This document shows, piece after piece, positions 1 through 12,699 of a stretch of 64,000 nt of DNA (positions within the stretch are counted from its first letter, which is position 1; each line of letters opens with the position of its first letter). A program made the position numbers and the translations under genes. Under the pieces are notes generated by a model that was not told the DNA's origin, did not search any database, and saw nothing but the letters and a program-made list of their open reading frames with translations. Where the stretch lies: positions 824,065 to 888,064 of the forward strand of contig BCJC01000001.1 in assembly GCA_001600175.1 (NCBI GenBank), given 5' to 3'. Source of the stretch: Erythrobasidium yunnanense (Eukaryota > Basidiomycota > Cystobasidiomycetes > Erythrobasidiales > Erythrobasidiaceae).

Positions 1-2084
1 TGGACGCCAAACGAGCTGTTAGAGGTGAATAGCGTGCTACAAGTCCGCCTTGAACAGTGACTAAGTCGTTGTATCAAGTATTACTGCCCGGAGTGCATCA
101 AGCAGTCTCGAGACGATCCCGATCGAGAGCAACCCTTGGCCATAAAGCTCAGAGAGGCGCCTCGAAAGTCATCGCGCAAGAAAGCTGAGGTCTCATATCA
201 ATCATCAACACAGAAAGCTGGAGCTCCGAATCCCTGGCACGCCGTTGCGGAATCTCGACCTCTTACTACTGGCGCTTTTCCCACAATGCAGGCTAGACAA
301 GTGACTGTACAATGGCTAGAGAATGATTCGAAAGCGTTTACGGAACCGATATTCATCCCTCGACCTGAAGGTTTGGATATGCTTGTGCTGCCAGCGGACA
401 TTCGGATAAGCGAGATTGCAGAAGCAGTAGGACCAGACAAGCCTCTGGATGTCATTGATGTCGCTTCTCAGTCTGGCCTCAGTAATTGGACAGTCGGCAA
501 ATGGGCCAGCTATTTCGAGGATCCAGGAAGGGAGAAAGTCAGAAATGTGATCAGTCTGGAACTATCTGCTACTCCGATGAAGGACAAGGTTGCTTCGCCG
601 AAAGTGGTCCGAGACATCGATTGGGTGGAGCAATTCTGGCCGAGGGACCTAATGGCGAAAGATATCTACCCTCAGGTCATACGGTACTGCCTGATGTCGC
701 CGGCATTGTCCTGGACAGACTGGCACATCGACTTTTCGGCATCTAGCGTCTTCTATCATATCCTTCGAGGTAGCAAGACCTTCTACTTCATCCGTCCGAC
801 TGCTTCGAATTTAGCAAAGTACGAGAAGTGGTCGGGTACTTCGCAGCAGCTCGGAGTCTGGCTAGGAGATGAGTGCGATGAGGTGCACAAGGTAAGATAA
901 ACTCGTCATCAATGCTCGGAGCCATTTAGCTGACTTTGAACATGAAGGTCGAGCTGCAAGCTGGCAATACACTCATCATTCCGTCCGGCTGGATCCACTG
1001 TGTTTACACACCTACAGACGCACTCGTCATTGGCGGAAACTTTCTTCACTCATATAATATCGCCACCCAGCTTCGAGTCTACCAGATCGAACTCGCTACG
1101 AAAGTACCGAAGAAGTTCCGCTTTCCCTACTTTGTCACTCTCCTATGGTATGTAGGGCATCACTACCATCGACAACTTCAGAAGAGCAAGCATGGAGTGT
1201 GCGAAAGAGTGCTCAAAGGCCTGAAAGCGCTCTCGGCTTTCTTGATTGAGCAAGCATGGAGAATGGGCGAAGAAGCTGATGTGACAGCGGAAAGAAGGAA
1301 AGTAGCCAATGAGAATGTGCCTTGGCAAGTGGTGGATGACCCGGAGACCCTGGCTGCAGAGCTGCAGAAGGCGGTCTATAGAGCACTAGGAGAGGAGTTG
1401 CCAGTAGTTGCGTTGGATGGCAAGCCGACTTTCGATGCTCGCGACTTCCTGGATGCGCACGAAGTGAAAGGGACAAGTAATGGCACCAACAAGCGCAAGG
1501 CCGGCTCAACGATACCAAGTGAGGCGCCAGCTAGCAAGTCTGCTAGGTTGAAGCATTTGGAGCAGAATGGCAATGGCAAGAGTAAAGCATCAAGCGGGCA
1601 CAGCGAAGTCCGAACTACAACAGCTCCGAAGACCGTCAGTACCGTTGAAGAACGCAAGCGGCCCTTGGACCCAACTATTGACTTCGACGAATCGACGCCC
1701 AAACCTGAAGATGAGAGAATACTACAGTCTGCCGATGTCAAGACTACGACATCGGAGACTGTGCTTGTCAAAACCCTGCCTGGCCCGGAAGAGGGCAGCT
1801 GGATTGTCGAGACTAGGAAAGTCGTCAATACGATCGAACGCGTATATTTCCCGCCTCTGTCCACTTCAGGACCGTCGTCTCATCGGGAGGCTAGCATGGA
1901 AATTGATCAGAAGGTTAAAGGCGCCGTCAAGACGGAAGCCGAATCGCCTGTCCAGTCATCTGCTCCTCCGTTGGATGAGATCAGCAGACTGCTCAGCATG
2001 GCAACTGCTCCTCGTGCTTCTACGAAACCTCCGCAAGAGCTATTGGACGCTTTGGCATCCTTACCGGCTATGACCAAGCTTTAG
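1..2084 (+). CDS. JHD1: JmjC-domain histone demethylase, KDM2/JHD1 type, 5' truncated by the window edge
   Basis: Exons are about 1-24, 79-891 and 948-2084. The start lies left of the window. The codons around 79-105 give YYCPECIKQ, the usual end of a PHD finger. The JmjC fold follows, with WHIDFSASSVFYHILRG around 721-770 supplying the first Fe(II) His and the Asp, and SGWIHCVYT around 987-1013 supplying the second His. The family removes methyl groups from histone H3 lysine 36 using 2-oxoglutarate and oxygen, and the PHD finger reads chromatin. After the JmjC core, about 300 residues are Ser/Lys/Glu-rich and probably disordered. The intron at 892-947 joins VHK to VELQAGNT inside the JmjC domain, which supports the model. 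Substrate specificity is inferred from PHD plus JmjC architecture; another JmjC subfamily is possible. Confidence 0.88.
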
Positions 2085-2455
2085 ATGAGTGCCCAGTGAA
2101 GTATTCAATACACATCGTATTTTCCAACATTACTAGCATATTCCGTATGTTGTTGTGTACAGGTACCACATCACGCATTATGGATTGGCTTGCAAATGCA
2201 ATATAACGCGATTTATAGAAGCAAGCTCCAATAACACATCCAGGACAGCAGCTGTAGAGAGGGGCCAAGCAGGATAGATCGACAGTGCCACTCAGTTCTG
2301 ACAGACAGAACAATAAATGCGGGGACCCGGCTTTCCGGGGCTCGGCAAGGCGCCCGTGACAGCTGGCCGAAAAAAGGCGCCTGATTCTTGGACTGCCAGG
2401 CTCTCGTTCTTTCGTATCATTTGGGCAGGCTCTCTAACGAATCCGACTTAACATC
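2085..2455. other. Intergenic region
   Basis: About 370 bp between the demethylase stop and the oxidase start. I see no convincing coding frame. It should contain the 3' end of the first gene and the promoter of the oxidase. No specific regulatory site is recognisable. Confidence 0.4.
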
Positions 2456-5126
<2,671 letters not shown>

Positions 5127-5226
5127 AGTATGAATTTGGCAGTATCACAATTGTAAAATGGCAGAGACGTGTTACCTAGTTCTAACATCAAGCAAAGTGT
5201 GAGGGATCCTCGCTCAGTCTATCAAA

Positions 5227-6137
5227 TCATTCTAGCAACAAGGCTTCCAATCGATTCAAGTCTGCCTTGATGGAGGTGATGTCCAGTCCCTCAATACATT
5301 CCGAAAACAAGCGAATCTTGTCCTCAAAGTCGCAGGGCCTGAGTATGGTGTCTTTCTGTTCCCACTCCTCCAGTGTAACCTTCCACCAGTTCACTGCATG
5401 ACTCTGGGGATCGTCCTCCTCCAGCTCCTCCATCTCGGTGTGCAAGATCCACTGCTGTCGTTTCATAGCTCGCTAGGTGCAGTATGTCAGGCACACAGAG
5501 GTAAGTGGAGTGTCAAGTGAACTCACCAACCGCGCATATTCGCCTGGCGCGTATGCCGTTCTAGCTGTTTTCCTGTCCCAAGAGACCAACTTTGAGGCTT
5601 TTCTTACGTATTGCTCTTTCATGACATCCAGAAAGCTTGGCACATGATGACGATACAGCGCAAGTGGCTCGATTGGATCCGGCGTGCTGCTCAACCGCTT
5701 ACTGCAGGATGCGTACCGCCAAAAGATCAGTAATCAATTCAAGCTTGAATTGAGGGATTTAGCAGAAGCGTACCTCAGAGCATCTGTCAATACCTGTCTC
5801 ACAGTGCGCGAAACATGATATCTGTCTATAAAGACGAGTGCCTCGACGAAAGAGGAGGCACCATGGGATTTCTCGTGGTCGAGTGTACCAGTAAAGGTCG
5901 GATAAGCATACTCCAGCATTCGGACCACGAGCTGGCGAGGTTCTTTCAGGAGTATTGCTGGGAACCCATTTACGAGGAGCTCGGAGGGCTGTTCGTTCCA
6001 TGATTGGATCGTTTTGCGAAAGTATGCCGAGAAAAGAACGTAAGGTTCTGCTTGTGAACATAGAGCTGATGCTGGCCGTTCGTTACGATGACCACGTCTG
6101 CGTCCGGGTGCTCGGCCTGGGTAAACTTCATTGACAT
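5227..6137 (-). CDS. BTB/POZ domain protein with an apparent frameshift in the BTB core
   Basis: Exons on the minus strand: 6137-5774, 5701-5527, 5472-5227. The start gives MSMKFTQAEHPDADVVIVT followed by YVHKQNLTFF, then SAYFRKTI and AILLKEPRQLVVRMLEYAY. This is the classic BTB order (D-V, V-H-K, S-x-Y-F-R, hydrophobic helix), and BTB domains mediate dimerisation and cullin-3 or transcription-factor scaffolding. The frame carrying VHKQNLTFF and the frame carrying SAYFRKTI differ by two bases near 6037 (reverse-strand TTTTCTCGG). No GT-AG intron of normal size can join them without deleting conserved residues. Either the assembly has two extra bases or the gene is a recent pseudogene. The C-terminal part (QYVRKASKLVSWDRK, then MKRQQWILHTEME) is typical of fungal BTB proteins of unknown role. 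Confidence 0.7.
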
Positions 6138-6530
6138 GGTGGACAGTGAGGCTATGAGATTTGAGAATGACTAGATGGGTACGAAGCAGGGAGATCAGTG
6201 CGAAGAAAGGAGGAGGAAGAAGAAGAAGAGACACAGAAGGAAATGATCAGGTGATTGCGCCCGCCATACCCATTCTCAGCCAAGGATGCGACACGCGTCC
6301 GAAGAATGTAGGCTAGACTACATTTCGAGGCCAAGTCTCAAGTATGTAGCGTGAGGGAGAAGGGACATAATTCGCCAGGCGCGTACATACAGGACGCGAC
6401 AATAGAAAATCTGAGGAGAGGAGCGGCTGTCGGAGGAGTTGGAAAAGTACTACTCTATAGCTTCCCTTCCACGCGTTCAGGCAGAAGTGAAGCTTTCCGA
6501 GCTACATGGCTACACAAGGTCACTGCGCGA
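6138..6530. other. Intergenic region
   Basis: About 390 bp between the start of the BTB gene and the stop of the GFA gene, both on the minus strand. It includes a short GA-rich run near 6207-6240. No coding frame is supported. Confidence 0.35.
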
Positions 6531-7061
6531 CTACTGCTTGGCCTTCGGAGTGCTCTGAGCCTGGAACTGCGGAACTCCCTCGACTCCGGTGAACCAGCTG
6601 ACTCGATCCTTGCAGAAGATCTCCTTTTGAGGCTTAAGTTTGGTCTCGTGTAGGTTGAAGTCGTCTACTGTCCCGGTTCTCAAGATGCTCATGCCTGGAA
6701 AGGCCTCCCCTACGCGATACATAAGGGTACCGCAAGTTTGGCAGAAGTGATTTGTCATCTTCTTTCCACTATGTATAGTAGTGCTCTGTCCGTAGCTCTT
6801 CAAGTTGTCTTTACCCCTGAGATGCTCGAGATGCGTGTCGCGAACGGTAAAATTGCTTGCGAACATGGAAGCGGTGATCTTTCTACAATCGGTGCAGTTG
6901 CATACGAAGGTAGAGACCAGACCAGGTGCTTCGGTAGGAAAGGCGAGCTGGACAGCTCCGCAAAAACACGTCGCGGTAGCGGTGCCATCTTTCGACCAGC
7001 CATCGCTCGCTCCGCTTGACAGAGGGATGTAGGGCTTGGATCTGTCTGCTGAGGCGGCCAT
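6531..7061 (-). CDS. GFA/CENP-V family zinc protein
   Basis: Single exon, 176 residues. The start is the ATG at 7061, giving MAASADRSKPYIPL. Zinc ligands are visible in the expected order: TCFCGAVQ, then CNCTDCRK, then FCQTCGTLMY. These make the Mss4-like fold of the glutathione-dependent formaldehyde-activating enzyme and centromere protein V family. Members bind zinc and some act in S-hydroxymethyl-glutathione formation. Most fungal members have no proven substrate, so a catalytic role is inference. The length is normal for the family. It is transcribed away from the VAP gene across a gap of about 400 bp. Confidence 0.88.
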   Translation of the reverse strand: MAASADRSKPYIPLSSGASDGWSKDGTATATCFCGAVQLAFPTEAPGLVSTFVCNCTDCRKITASMFASNFTVRDTHLEHLRGKDNLKSYGQSTTIHSGKKMTNHFCQTCGTLMYRVGEAFPGMSILRTGTVDDFNLHETKLKPQKEIFCKDRVSWFTGVEGVPQFQAQSTPKAKQ

Positions 7062-7459
7062 GCTATTCACGCGTTCAAGCTGAAGGATGTCGAAGTGCCC
7101 CGCTTTGTCAGCTCGAAGGTATCACCAACGGTGTTGTGGAAGCATCGTACGTGATACGGCACAATACGATGAGGAGATGAGAGGTGTGCCAGTATTTCGT
7201 GATATCTCACGCTTCGCAAGGTGCTTGGAATTGGCGTCCAGTCGACCGGGCCCATCATCATGTAGTTTCGCTATAGGTTGCACCAGGCCTTACTAGACAT
7301 AGGCGTATTGTAGAGGTGTAGAAGCCAGCGTAGAAGTAACACGATAAGGTGTTTTTGACAGATGACGCCCATGATGGCTCTTTGTTCAGAGCGATCCGAC
7401 TTCTTCTTGACCCAGATTCGACATCTAGAGCAGAGCCAGCAGCATCGCTATCGCCATCC
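7062..7459. promoter_or_regulatory. Divergent intergenic region between GFA and VAP genes
   Basis: About 400 bp separate the two outward-facing start codons, so both promoters must lie here. Open frames on both strands are short and lack family features. No defined site is recognisable. Confidence 0.4.
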
Positions 7460-8783
7460 ATGTCTGTCGAGCTATCTCCAAGCGCCCAACTGGGCTTCCA
7501 TCGTGAGCAGCGGGATCCCAGGCAGGTCAGAATAGGGCGCTGATACGGAAACGGGGGATCCAACAGGCCCGCTCACACAGCTCGTTAAGCGTACACTCAC
7601 CGTCGCAAACCACAATCATCAGCCTGTAGCATTCAAGGTCAAGACGACAGCCCCCAAGAACTTCTGCGTCAGGCCAAACAGCGGGCGGATAGAGCCTGGC
7701 GAAAGAGTCGAGGTGCAGGGTGAGTAGCGAGCTGCTAGCCAGCGTATAGCTATCCTGTTCTACAGTATTGTTTTACTGACGCTTTTGCGACTTCTTTCCA
7801 TCCCAATTACGCCATGTCTGTCTGCCTACCCAGTCCTCCTGCAGCCCATGAAGGAGGAGCCAGCACCCGATGCAAAGTGCAGAGACAAGTTCCTTATCCA
7901 ATCTGCTATCATTACACCAGATATCGAGACGAGGTCTCTTCAGGATCTGGTGAGTGGGCTCGCATAGCGAGAGCCGCGCAGCAGGCCAGCAGCGAAAAGC
8001 TGACGTGCGATAACTGTCAGTGGGCACTAGTTGAAGCAGATGTAAAAGCTGGAAAAGAGGGAGCTATCCACGAGCAAAAGATCCGATGCGCGTATCTACC
8101 GCCAGTCGAGGAGACCGGTCTTGAGGGTAGCAATGGTGCTGCATCAGCCGTACCTGTCTCAAGCCCAGATGCATCCGCCAACAACTCTACATTTGTCGAT
8201 GGCACACCCGCAAAGTACGAGACTGTTAGAGGAGCGCCTTCTCACCTCGATACATCAACCGACTACGAGACCAACGGGCGAGGCGAATCTCCAACACCTC
8301 AAACTGCTGTAGAGCCGAAGCAAGATCGCGGCATCGCAGCATCTATTCCTACTACAACAGAGGAAGTGAAAGCTGTAGCTTCCAATGCAGCGACCAGTGT
8401 GTCGAACGCTGCTACGAGTGCGGCAGCAGCCGTAGGCCTCACCGGTGTTTCGACTTCTACTGGCACCTCGGCAGGATCTGCAAGTGATTCGAAGCTTCAG
8501 CAAGAAGTTCAGTCTTTGAAGAGCGAGGTTCAGCGATTGAAGGATGTCATCGCACAGAAGGAAAGAGAGGCTTCGGCTGGACTGAGGCAGAGAAACGTAC
8601 CCGGAGCAAGCAGTTCTTCGTCAGTAGCTGGTTCGCAAACGGCAGTCATGACTCAGGAAGGTATCCCTCTGCCCATGGTCGGTGCTATCGCCTTTGGAGT
8701 CTTCTTCTTCACTTGGTAGCAGGCTTTACTTGGTGTCCTTGGATACAACGTTGATGTTATTGTCCTACAGGCTTCTATTCTAG
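7460..8783 (+). CDS. SCS2: VAP/Scs2-type ER membrane tether with MSP domain
   Basis: Exons 7460-7502, 7567-7719, 7834-7949, 8021-8715 and 8771-8783 give 325 residues. The N-terminal MSP fold is complete: MSVELSPSAQLGFH, LTVANHNHQPVAFKVKTTAP, FCVRPNSGRIEPGE and VLLQPMKEEP. It is followed by a Ser/Thr/Ala-rich linker, a coiled coil (SLKSEVQRLKDVIAQKE) and a C-terminal membrane anchor MVGAIAFGVFFFTWLLF. The family binds FFAT motifs of lipid-transfer proteins and tethers the ER to other membranes. The last exon has only 13 coding bases and completes the hydrophobic tail; without that splice the protein would end at FTW. The start is the first ATG that begins the MSP consensus. Confidence 0.92.
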
Positions 8784-9199
8784 GGGCTGCACCTCGGCAA
8801 ATCCCTATTCGATAGCCATGGCATGATTTATCGCTACGACCTCGTCTCAAGCCAGGTTATACTCGTCTCTCCCAGACTAGCGAGCAAAGTCTTCAGTCTC
8901 ACCGTACCACCGCACCTTCTATCGAAGCCATCACGGTCCCATTTTCCTCTACCACCAAAATACGATCATGATACGCCGTCTGCCTCTTAATGCAGAAAAG
9001 ACACGATAAATTGGATGTAGTAATGCTTTTGTGATATTCCTGTCTACATTTCTGGATATGCAATATATAATGGCTTCGCAGACCCGCAATATTCTAGCGC
9101 ATCGTCTTTCTTGCTCACATCGATAAGCTGCTCCGATTGTTTCTCGTCAACAACGCGCCCTTCTGGACTAAGCGAGCTTCTTCGACAACTCGTAAAACC
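8784..9199. other. Intergenic region
   Basis: About 415 bp between the VAP stop and the start of the phosphatase gene on the same strand. No coding frame with family features is present. It should contain the VAP 3' end and the promoter of the next gene. Confidence 0.35.
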
Positions 9200-10196
9200 A
9201 TGCCTAGCTATGCTTACGCTGGACACGACGAGGTAGCCGACATCATTCGCAAAGGCAAAGCAGGCCAAGATTGTACGAAAGCCTCAACCTTTGCTCGCTC
9301 TTCAAGGATTGATCCATCTTCTCAGACTTGATTGTCGACGTGCGAGACGTACACCTTGGTCCCATTTGCCCGCGACCCACTTCGACATGCTCATGACGCT
9401 TGGCTGGTTTCAGAGCGACTTTGACGGCGGAAACATCACTGGCGCTCGCAACTATCCTTCTGAAACCTTCTAGTGATTTGGAAGAGTCTAATCGCGAGAG
9501 GAATGAGACTGAGTCTGCCTGCTAATCAGCGAGAACCTCGAGAAGTTGATAGCGGAAACAGAGCAAGGTGGGCATCCTATTCAAGAGTGGATGTATCTGC
9601 TAAGGAGTCAAGATGTTCCATGACTAGTCCCCAAGGTCATCGTGAGCAGTGGCCTATCGCGACCGCACGATATCGGGCTGACTTCATCGCCAGTTCCACT
9701 GTGCCTTATCGCGTACGTTCGCCCTGAACCTGCGAGAATAAGTCTATCACAAGTCTAACTCACGCATCCGACTTACAGAACAACGCGGTCCGAAAGCCGC
9801 CCGGATCTACGCTGAAGAGCTCACGCGCCGTGGTGCACGAGCACAAGTACTAGTGGAAGATCAAGCAGACGCAAATGCCGTGAAGCAGAGTAACGAAAGT
9901 CCTGCGCCGAATATCCATACACCGCCGACCCAATCAAAGGCCTCTGAGCCTGTTGAAAGCAAAGAGACTCCGCAGAAGGAGGTGATAGTGCTGCGGGGTG
10001 GATTTACTAGGTGGTATGTAGCAGAAAGCCCGATGAATGGGGACTATGTCTGACGATTTGACATCTAGGCAGGAAAAATACAAGGTAAGGCCTGACATGT
10101 ACATCGAGAACAATCGCTGAAAACCTTGTTGTTCAGAATGACCCTCAGCTGGTTGAGAAGTACAAAGCATCTGTATGGGCTCCATATGGCTACTGA
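9200..10196 (+). CDS. Cdc25/rhodanese-like phosphatase or arsenate reductase (Ibp1/Ych1 type)
   Basis: Nine exons: 9200-9272, 9326-9348, 9414-9472, 9530-9567, 9628-9641, 9694-9712, 9779-10013, 10069-10084, 10137-10196, giving 178 residues. Joined, they read YLIVDVRD, GGNITGARNYPSETFY, then the active loop FHCALSQQRGPKAARIYAE, then VIVLRGGFTRW and QEKYKNDPQLVEKY. HC-x5-R is the CDC25/rhodanese phosphatase signature, and GARNYPS is typical of the small fungal Ibp1/Acr2 group. Such proteins dephosphorylate small substrates or reduce arsenate; which applies here cannot be told. There is an insert of about 40 Pro/Glu/Lys-rich residues after VLVEDQADA. Several exons are very short, including one of 14 bases and one of 16. 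Confidence 0.87.
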
Positions 10197-10716
10197 GGAA
10201 TCGATACGTTAGAGAGTCGCCAAGTGCTCCGGCTGTCATGGTCGTCAGATGGCCTCCTCGCTTGATGCAAGCCCAGTTGCCGTAGTTGGTATGGGACTTC
10301 CACTTGACGTAAATGTGCTCGACCGTATGCAGATGTGCACGTACAGTAGGAGGAGCTGTTCCTGTCCATCCCCGAATTGGGTAGCTACGCGAACACCGCT
10401 CGTGCGGTAGATACTCATCATAGTACAAATTTTGGATGAGAAGGACTGTCTTGTACAAACGAACTGAATCCAGCAAAGAGCTACCGGATCGGGTCTTAAG
10501 ACCACGCATGTTTCCATTCCACTTATTCATAGCGAAGACCTTCATATGACAGCAGGATTGCAGGCAGCTGACAATGTCACTGAGATTCGACGAGTGCTCG
10601 CGACCCCGAATCCGCAACGCTTGACTGCCGGGCTGTTCGACCGCTGAACCCTCAGCCCATCTACTCGAGAACGAGATGCATTTCCCTCCGCTGCCTTGCT
10701 TTCGCTATTACACACC
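10197..10716. other. Intergenic region
   Basis: About 520 bp between two plus-strand genes. A long minus-strand open frame crosses part of it but also covers the 3' exons of the phosphatase, is Cys/His-rich and matches nothing, so I do not call it. The promoter of the hydrolase should be here. Confidence 0.35.
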
Positions 10717-12562
10717 ATGTCGCTGCTCGAGAAACAAGACTTCTGCAGAGCTGTCGAGGCCATCCAAAAGAAGTTCAACACTCCGGGCATCAGTGTGTCT
10801 GTGGTCGACTTGCAGACTGGAACCAAACGAAGTAGAGGCTTCGTACTGCCAGAGACAGAGACTGTCATCAACGACGACACAGTCCTGTCTGTCGCGAGCA
10901 ACACCAAGCTCTTCACCGTCTTTGCGCTGGCCATCCTCATAGATGATGGCAGGATCCCAAGCTTTGACGTGAAGCTCCGAGACATAATCCCAGACTTAGA
11001 CCTAGTGGATAGCTACGCTACCGAGACTCTCACTCTGGCCGAAATGCTGTCCCACCAAGCGGGCCTGGCGGGGTGAGCAGGTCTGTTTCTCAAGCTTGTG
11101 CCGACACTGACTAGTAAAGCAGACACTGGCTCCTACATGCAAATCAGACCATCAAGCTGGAAGATGCCGTTCATGTGTACAACAGCATGCGACCATCTCT
11201 GCCGGTCCGTACCGAAGCGCAATACGACAATGCAGGCTTCTACGTCGCAGGATTAATAGTCGAAAGACTCACTGGCCAAGACTTCACAGACTTTGTCTAT
11301 GAGCGTATACTCCGGCCTTTGGGCATGACTGCTACAAAGTTCAGCTTCGATGTTGACCAAAGCAAGGTCATCAAGCCTTTCGAGGTCGTTCGATCGACAG
11401 GTGAAATTCAAGAGGTTCAGCTCACAGCTCCAACAGTACCCAAAGGTGGCTGGGGCCAAGCTGGCGGAGGCGGAGGCATACATGTCACCGGACCAGATAT
11501 GATGACCTGGTGCGCCTATCTCCTAAAGCTATCAGGCAATACATTGGGACCGGATGATCCGAAGATCATCAGTCATGCAATTTTTATGGAGATGATAAGA
11601 GGTAGAGCCCTCGCGACTCAGCAAGTCGGAGCCGTTTCCTCTCGAGTCGGAGAAGCTCTTTGGCCAGAATGTTCACCCGGTCTGTACGCTCTAGGACAAC
11701 TCACTTTCCACTATAGGTGAGCAGCTTACAAGCTGAAGAGATAGACGGAGCTGACCTGTTGTTAGGGGAGTTCCTGTTTCGTCTCACAATGGCACAACCT
11801 CGGGTTGCGGCTCGATGCTCCTCTGGCTTCCGGGAAAGTCATTCGGTATATATGTAGCCGGGAACTGCGAGTCTAGTTCAATGAATGTAGCGCCCGCTAT
11901 TGGTCTCACAGCCTTGGATTTCTATCTTGGCTATCCTCCAGTTGACTGGGGCACAAGGTGGGTTGTTGGAAGTCAAATAAAGAAAGGAACAAGCTCAGTC
12001 TATAAGCAGAATGCTAGCCCTACCTTGCGCGAGCCAGAAGCATCCAGAGGTACCCTCCTCCGGCAATACACCATACCAAGATGTGACTGGAACATACAAA
12101 GCCCCGTCATATGGCGCGCTTCACATCGTCGACATTACGACTCGAGCTAAGGCTATACCGGAGCATGTATACTACATGCTTCGCAATGCTGCAGATGCAC
12201 GGATCTTGGGTGAAACCCCCAGTCGACGACCCGAGCTCTTCGGTGTCTTCGAGGACAAGCTTTTGTTTCCTTATTACATGGCACTCTACCGGACCGAAAG
12301 TACCACATACTTCGGACAGCTACATCACCTGTACGAAATAAAGGAAGGATTTGTCAGCATCCCGGAGAATGTAGGTAGAGCATCGCCAGTACCTCGATTG
12401 GGAAAGCTAACTCGCTTTGTAACCCAGACGGTTCTTTGTACTGGCGCAGGGGCACTCCGACTGGAATTCGGCCAGGATAGCGTCGAATACTATCTGGAAT
12501 GGGACAGCAATCTCGTGAAGACAGGCAGAGGGCAAGCTACCTTTCACAGGGTGAGTGAGTAG
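10717..12562 (+). CDS. Serine hydrolase of the class C beta-lactamase family
   Basis: Exons 10717-11072, 11123-11716, 11766-11957 and 12010-12562 give 564 residues. Catalytic elements of the beta-lactamase/penicillin-binding fold are visible: ASNTKLFT (S-x-x-K nucleophile and base), LSHQAGLAG, QYDNAGFYVAG (Y-x-N), GGGGIHVTGPDM and SSHNGTTSG in place of the KTG box. Fungal members are mostly esterases, D-aminopeptidases or polyketide-acting hydrolases rather than drug resistance enzymes; the substrate cannot be told. A C-terminal domain of about 180 residues beginning YQDVTGTYKAPSYG resembles the beta-barrel tail common in this family. No signal peptide is apparent at MSLLEKQDF, so it is probably intracellular. 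The join at 11957/12010 is chosen because it restores the frame leading to DVTGTYK. Confidence 0.85.
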
Positions 12563-12699
12563 GCGCTACCTGCTTGAGGGTTGCGCTTGTTCGTAACAAA
12601 AGCGTAGTGGCTGCGTACGTGTACAACGACATGCTCGGTATTGAGAGTTACATAAGATAGAATTGGAAAGAAATGCTCATTATCGACATTTGCCATGAA

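Noticed and set aside
7349-7459. Longer N-terminus for the VAP gene using an ATG at 7349
   Set aside because: MSP proteins begin at or near the MSVELSP strand; the extra residues match nothing and would shorten the divergent promoter.
9934-10617. Minus-strand open frame of 227 codons, Cys/His-rich
   Set aside because: It runs antisense through three confirmed exons of the phosphatase gene, has no family features and ends in intergenic sequence. It looks like chance.
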